64,000 nt of DNA from JBQLZO01 sp052168315 (GTDB taxonomy: Bacteria; Planctomycetota; Phycisphaerae; Phycisphaerales; UBA1924), in contig JBQLZO010000050.1 of assembly GCA_052168315.1 (NCBI GenBank), positions 149,478 through 213,477 on the forward strand. The letters run 5' to 3'. Below the pieces are notes generated by a model that was not told the origin of the DNA, did not search any database, and saw only the letters and a list, made by a program, of their open reading frames with translations. Of the stretch, positions 60,901 through 64,000 are shown in pieces. A program made the position numbers and the translations under genes. Position 1 is the stretch's first letter. The number at the start of each line of letters is the position of its first letter.

Positions 60901-63188
60901 GCGGAGACTTCGCCGCCGGCGGCGGTGAAGTTGCCGCCTGCGATGAGTCGGGGCACCGCCGGTCCAGTAGCGCCGTCGGGGTCGAAGGAACACAGAGCGA
61001 AGACTGAGGAGTTCACCCCCGAATCCAGCTGCGACCACGACGAGCCGTCCCAGCGGGCGATGTTGTTGACAGCCTGCCCGCCTGCGGTGGTGAAGAACCC
61101 CCCCGCGTACAGCGCCGGGCCGCTCCCGTCGTCGAACACCGTCAGGGCCATCACGAGTGGCCCGAAGCCAACAGAACTGCTCACTCCCGCGTCCAGCGGC
61201 GACCACGACGAGCCCTCCCAGCGCGCGATGGAGTTGGCAGGTTTCCCGCCCGCCTCCTTGAACGCCCCCCCGGCGTACAAAGCCGGGCCCGAGCCGTCGT
61301 CAAAAACCGTCAGAACATTGACCGGTCCATTCACCTCCGACTCCAGCGGCGACCACGCCGACCCGTCCCAGCGGGCGATGCGGCTTGCCGGCTCGCCACC
61401 GGCGGCAAAGAAATCGCCGCCGACATAGAGGTCTGGGCCCGACCCGTCGTTGAATGCCATCAGGGCACGGATCGAGCCGCCATTCACCCCCGTGCCGCCC
61501 GGACCGGTCAGGGCCGACCACTCTGAACCATCCCAGCGGGCGATGTTGTTCACCGCCACGCCGCCGGCGGTGGAGAAGTCGCCTCCGGCGTACAGCGCCG
61601 GCCCCGTGCCGTCGTCGAACACTGTCAGGGCATAGACCCAACCAATTACCCCCGTGCCGGCCGGACCGGTAAGTGCCGACCACGACGAACCGTCCCACCG
61701 GGCGATACCGTTGACCTGGTTCTCACCAGTGGTGAAAAAAGAGCCACCTGCATAGAGCGCGGGGCCCGAGCCGTCGTCGAATACCGTAAGCGCGTAGACC
61801 TCATTGCCCACCCCAACGCCCAGGGGCGACCAAGACGATCCGTCCCAGCGGGTGATGTAGCTGGCCGGGACTCCGCCCGCCCGTGTAAAGGCTCCCCCAG
61901 CATACAACGCAGGGCCCGAACCATCATCGAAGACTGTCAGATCGTAAGCCGCACCGTTTTGCCCCACGCCGAGTGGCGACCAAGACGAGCCGTCCCACCG
62001 GGCGATACCGTTGACCTGGTTCTCACCAGCGGCAAAAAAGGAGCCACCTGCACAGAGCGCAGGGCCCGAGCCGTCGTCGAGTACCGTCAAAGCGTAAACC
62101 AGATTGTTTGTTCCCAGTTTCAGCGGCGACCAAGAGGAGCCGTCCCATCGAGCGATGTTATTGGCAGGGCTTCCGCCCGCCTCATCGAAGCCTCCTGCCG
62201 CGTAGAGCGACACTCCTGAGCCGTCCTCGAAGACCGCGAGGGACTCGATGGGGCCGTTGAATCCCGAACTTAATGGCGACCACTCCGAACCATCCCAGCG
62301 GGCGATACCGTTGACTGTCATGCCGCCTGCGGTGATGAAGGTGCCCCCGGCGTACATCGCCGGGCCCGAGCCATCGTCGAACACCGTCAGCGCCTCGACA
62401 GGGTCGCTCATGCCAGTGCCTCCCCGGCCTGCCAGAACCGACCAATTGCTCCCGTTCCAGCGCGCGACATGGAAGGCCAGCATTTCCCCGGCAGTGATAA
62501 AGCTACCTCCAGCGTACAACGCTTGGCCCGAGCCGTCGTCAAAGACCGTAAGGGCATGGACTGAGCCGCCGCTCACACCAACTCCGTCCGTCCCTGCCAA
62601 TGGCGACCAAGTGTCGCCGTCCCAGCGGGCGATCCGATTGGCCAGCACTTTCCCCGCAGTGATGAAGCGACCGCCAGCGAACAGCGCCGGGCCGGAACCG
62701 TCGTCGAACACCATGAGGGCGAGGACATAGTCGTTCACTCCAGCGCCCAGCGGCGACCACGATGAGCCGTCCCATCGCGCGATGAAGTTGGTGGAAGTCC
62801 CACCGGCCTCCGTGAACTCGCCGCCCGCGTAAAGCGCCGGGCCAGAGCCGTCGTCGAATACCATCAGAGTCGAGACCGGGCCATTCGTGCCCGATCCCAA
62901 CGGCGACCACGACGAACCGTTCCATGCTGCGATATTGCTGACCACTGCATCGCCCGCGAGAGTGAACACACCGCCAACAATCAGTAACTCAGGCGAGGGC
63001 CCATCACCATCAGGATCGAAGACCACCATCGCATTGACCGTCCCGCTGACTCCGGGCACGCCGTTGCCCGGCAGCCACTCCGGCCCACACACCTGCGAGT
63101 GCGCCGGCGTCGCCACACCCCCCAGCGTCACCACTACGACCACCAACCCGAGCATCATCCATCGCGCGCCTTGCCTGTCGCGGTCCAT
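57981..63188 (-). CDS. Giant exported repeat protein with propeller-like repeats and dockerin tail
   Basis: 1735 residues. The ATG at 63188 with GAGGAGG upstream gives a signal peptide (MMLGLVVVVVTLGGVATPAHS). Residues about 40-690 hold 14 repeats of about 43 residues built as VFDDGSGPALYAGGxFxxAGG followed by IARWDGSSWSPLGxG. Next comes a beta-helix-like region of autotransporter style (VVQGSAIATIDGIISVGTEP, ATISGAGSQWTLDSRLLRIG, GTLYVGAGAIVESPALLVLP). FG-GAP/VCBS-type repeats follow (VALAVGDVDNSGAVDVAVAL, AGWDMDGDGDTDLAIVVNDD), then two dockerin-like repeats (GDLNADQQVNSDDLAILLSA, GDLNDDGKTNSDDLGILLSA). A surface or matrix protein; no enzyme motif. Confidence 0.85.
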   Translation of the reverse strand: MDRDRQGARWMMLGLVVVVVTLGGVATPAHSQVCGPEWLPGNGVPGVSGTVNAMVVFDPDGDGPSPELLIVGGVFTLAGDAVVSNIAAWNGSSWSPLGSGTNGPVSTLMVFDDGSGPALYAGGEFTEAGGTSTNFIARWDGSSWSPLGAGVNDYVLALMVFDDGSGPALFAGGRFITAGKVLANRIARWDGDTWSPLAGTDGVGVSGGSVHALTVFDDGSGQALYAGGSFITAGEMLAFHVARWNGSNWSVLAGRGGTGMSDPVEALTVFDDGSGPAMYAGGTFITAGGMTVNGIARWDGSEWSPLSSGFNGPIESLAVFEDGSGVSLYAAGGFDEAGGSPANNIARWDGSSWSPLKLGTNNLVYALTVLDDGSGPALCAGGSFFAAGENQVNGIARWDGSSWSPLGVGQNGAAYDLTVFDDGSGPALYAGGAFTRAGGVPASYITRWDGSSWSPLGVGVGNEVYALTVFDDGSGPALYAGGSFFTTGENQVNGIARWDGSSWSALTGPAGTGVIGWVYALTVFDDGTGPALYAGGDFSTAGGVAVNNIARWDGSEWSALTGPGGTGVNGGSIRALMAFNDGSGPDLYVGGDFFAAGGEPASRIARWDGSAWSPLESEVNGPVNVLTVFDDGSGPALYAGGAFKEAGGKPANSIARWEGSSWSPLDAGVSSSVGFGPLVMALTVFDDGSGPALYAGGFFTTAGGQAVNNIARWDGSSWSQLDSGVNSSVFALCSFDPDGATGPAVPRLIAGGNFTAAGGEVSAYIAQYGESINLWSSPSGGQFDDPSRWLCDRALSAFDEFIIDATLAGYSPTAFALAFPGDPEPQRARTLTMRTDIVSLNLAGQSFELTEGTTSIARPGLVIGEYDDLGASLTVRNFGGAQPLAGLSVGAMVIADGPTLPGFTINNRLQVQDPAAFLAVAGDAYVGRRGNRGDLVVQGSAIATIDGIISVGTEPNAVGEIRVLNPGTEFWHSAAFPSGTGRSMAIGQSGIGSFRVGGPGLQAGAQAASLDRLDTLTLGTNAGGDGTATISGAGSQWTLDSRLLRIGLSGMGTINILNGGLLDTDTLDEVRIGINPSSTGLVSLVGNGSRWIEQRVAITVGQTGTLYVGAGAIVESPALLVLPGGTVTGDGQIGSLGGAAASSGSLLADVLNLGAVTPGAEADAGTLTIVGDYRQIGPPPGGSAALAGSLLVRVGADGQSDRLEVLGTAEIAGGLFIELDEGYQPMPGESFEVFTAGAVDPTASRFDVALMPGLSDGRYMRLQYSEGAAAGQGLPDGTDGTGGPENGFPQGAIVTVDLLSNLLGFGDPDEVGVDGTPTALAVGDLDGDARDDIAITLLGPSPTDSGSVLVLYNDGDGTSFSAQQFPVGAQPSGIALGDLRGFGILDIAVTNAGSNTVSLLSNTGASFAPGGTISVGSGPADIVADAFAAPGVVDLVIANALDGTVQRLANNGLGVFTPQPPIEVGLLPVALAVGDVDNSGAVDVAVALSGDDAVLVLLNLGGGMLDPQPKIPVGTDPTGIGIEELEFDKDLDLRLSIVAINAGSDEVSIVVGDGAGTFAPPVNLPLGGQPRSLAGWDMDGDGDTDLAIVVNDDELGPLVRILRNDTEEGSGQIVLAPAEDVGVGEAPLLVSSGDLSGDASEELVTLNDDTAAAAQADANPDGPTTSTTLRFRPAMGTSSKPCPGDLNADQQVNSDDLAILLSAFGTSPKGDLNDDGKTNSDDLGILLSAFGAMCG

Positions 63189-63959
63189 GATCGCCTCCTC
63201 ATCTCCGGCTCTCCGGAAGCGGCCTCCCGTCCGGAGGGCCGGGTTCGTTGCTCCGGCTTTACAGACCAGACTAATGCGATTGCGACGAATCCCGCAGCGC
63301 TCCGACAAGATTCTCGTCACTCGGCGCGGTGCGCGTGCATGCCCAAGCGTTTCGGCCGCCTCGGACCAATAAACTGGCCGTGGAGCTTGGCTTGGGGCCC
63401 AGTCGGCCAATCGCTCACCTTCCTGCCACCGCTGCTTCGATTGACCGGAGGAAGCAGAACCCCAGTCGGACCAACGACTTGGGTGCCCGTTCTGACATCA
63501 GATGCTCGAGGTAGCGCCCCGACGGTGTTTCTGGCTCCGTGATCGCGAAGGGAGCGTTCGGGTTGCTGTCGGCTCCACTGCCTGGCCATGCATGGCTTTG
63601 GGGCAAGTGCTTCCATCACGCCGATCGCCATGGCCGGCCCGTTCCTCAGCGCTCCGCATCGCGCAGTTCCGACGCCGATCTCGCCCCCCGGCCTTCGTAG
63701 GCCTGCGTGAACAGTCGTGCGAAGCGTGAGCCGCCCACCCGTGGGACACGCCACAGCCAACCGATTCCGCTCAGGACATTGAGCCCGCCATCAACTGCTC
63801 GATCGGCACACGGGCACTCTCCCGCATGCGGGCCTCCCTCCGCTGGAACCCCGAGGGGTGGCAGCACGACCCTTCCTGGCGCGATTCCGGAGATTGTCAT
63901 TCCGGCCTGCCCCACCGCGCGGTAGGTTACGGATCACCTACCCCTCAGGAGCACATCCC
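63189..63959. other. Right-end intergenic region
   Basis: 771 bases without a convincing gene; several minus-strand frames of 60-150 codons have atypical composition and no ribosome-binding sites. A perfect hairpin GGTAGGT-N8-ACCTACC lies at 63921-63942, just before the next gene start. Confidence 0.5.
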
Positions 63960-64000
63960 ATGGCGCCCACCTTCGGATCCTGTCTTGCCTCTTCTCGTTT
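63960..64000 (+). CDS. Possible gene start at the right edge
   Basis: AGGAG at 63947-63951 is followed after 8 bases by ATG: MAPTFGSCLASSRF, then the window ends. Spacing and site are good, and the preceding hairpin could end upstream transcription. Too short to identify. Confidence 0.4.
   Translation, partial: MAPTFGSCLASSR

Noticed and set aside
1..64000. CRISPR array or rRNA genes
   Set aside because: No regularly spaced repeats and no rRNA signatures were seen on either strand.

Overview
The window looks like part of a planctomycete chromosome, most probably class Phycisphaerae. The basis is the very high GC content, several secreted proteins ending in short dockerin-like EF-hand repeats of the type GDLNGDG..(S/T)DLGILL.AFG, Tat- and Sec-exported proteins, a Hanks kinase with a TPR tail, and an H-X9-DG style prepilin-like protein. 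Assignment to class is an inference from these family habits, not from a marker phylogeny.

Layout. 1-1474: start of yicC, then secG and tpiA on the minus strand. 1682-7741: a Tat-exported alkaline phosphatase, a MoxR ATPase, glmS and two small paralogous proteins of unknown role. 7757-10186: a transmembrane Ser/Thr kinase with TPRs. 10458-11829: promoter, rpsL, rpsG and terminator, without fusA or tuf. 11909-14218: a secreted TIG/PQQ-propeller/dockerin protein. 14612-14959: ssrA (tmRNA), with a readable tag AKTITAEPQFALAA.

14938-25041 is an accessory island of two tandem integrative elements, both inserted in the 3' end of ssrA and delimited by three copies of the ssrA 3' terminus. Element 1 (about 7.2 kb) carries a tyrosine integrase, an excisionase-like protein, a ribbon-helix-helix-like regulator, a single-chain type IIG/ISP-like restriction-modification enzyme and a Rep_trans (NicK-like) replication initiator. 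Element 2 (about 2.9 kb) carries an integrase, an excisionase-like protein and one unknown protein. In both elements the att core lies inside the integrase reading frame. The right end of each element carries, in the matching frame, a separate C-terminal module (W-x2-L-P-x2-V-R) that would join the integrase only in the excised circle. In element 1 this module overlaps the rep start by GTGA, so excision would also place rep downstream of int. A third right end (tRNA 3' terminus, tandem arm site and module) survives as a scar at 50.3 kb. This is the most interesting system in the window.

25563-32751: SLC13/TrkA-C permease, lipoprotein, DUF4105 membrane protein, glycine-zipper lipoprotein, Ntn-type amide hydrolase and a META-domain lipoprotein broken at a G8 run. 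32971-38502: two tandem secreted beta-propeller-like paralogues sharing a 232-bp identical tract. 38700-42742: otsA and a fused otsB-GH15 gene for trehalose metabolism. 42770-50166: methyltransferase, prepilin-like protein, PstS-like dockerin protein and an exported endonuclease/phosphatase-fold protein. 51258-57695: imuA-imuB-dnaE2 mutagenesis operon with a probable SOS operator, next to an SRAP-domain abasic-site protein. 57981-63188: a 1735-residue exported repeat protein with a dockerin tail. The last 0.8 kb is mostly empty, with a probable gene start at the edge. No CRISPR array or rRNA was seen. The only tRNA sequence seen is the 21-nt fragment in the 50.3-kb scar.
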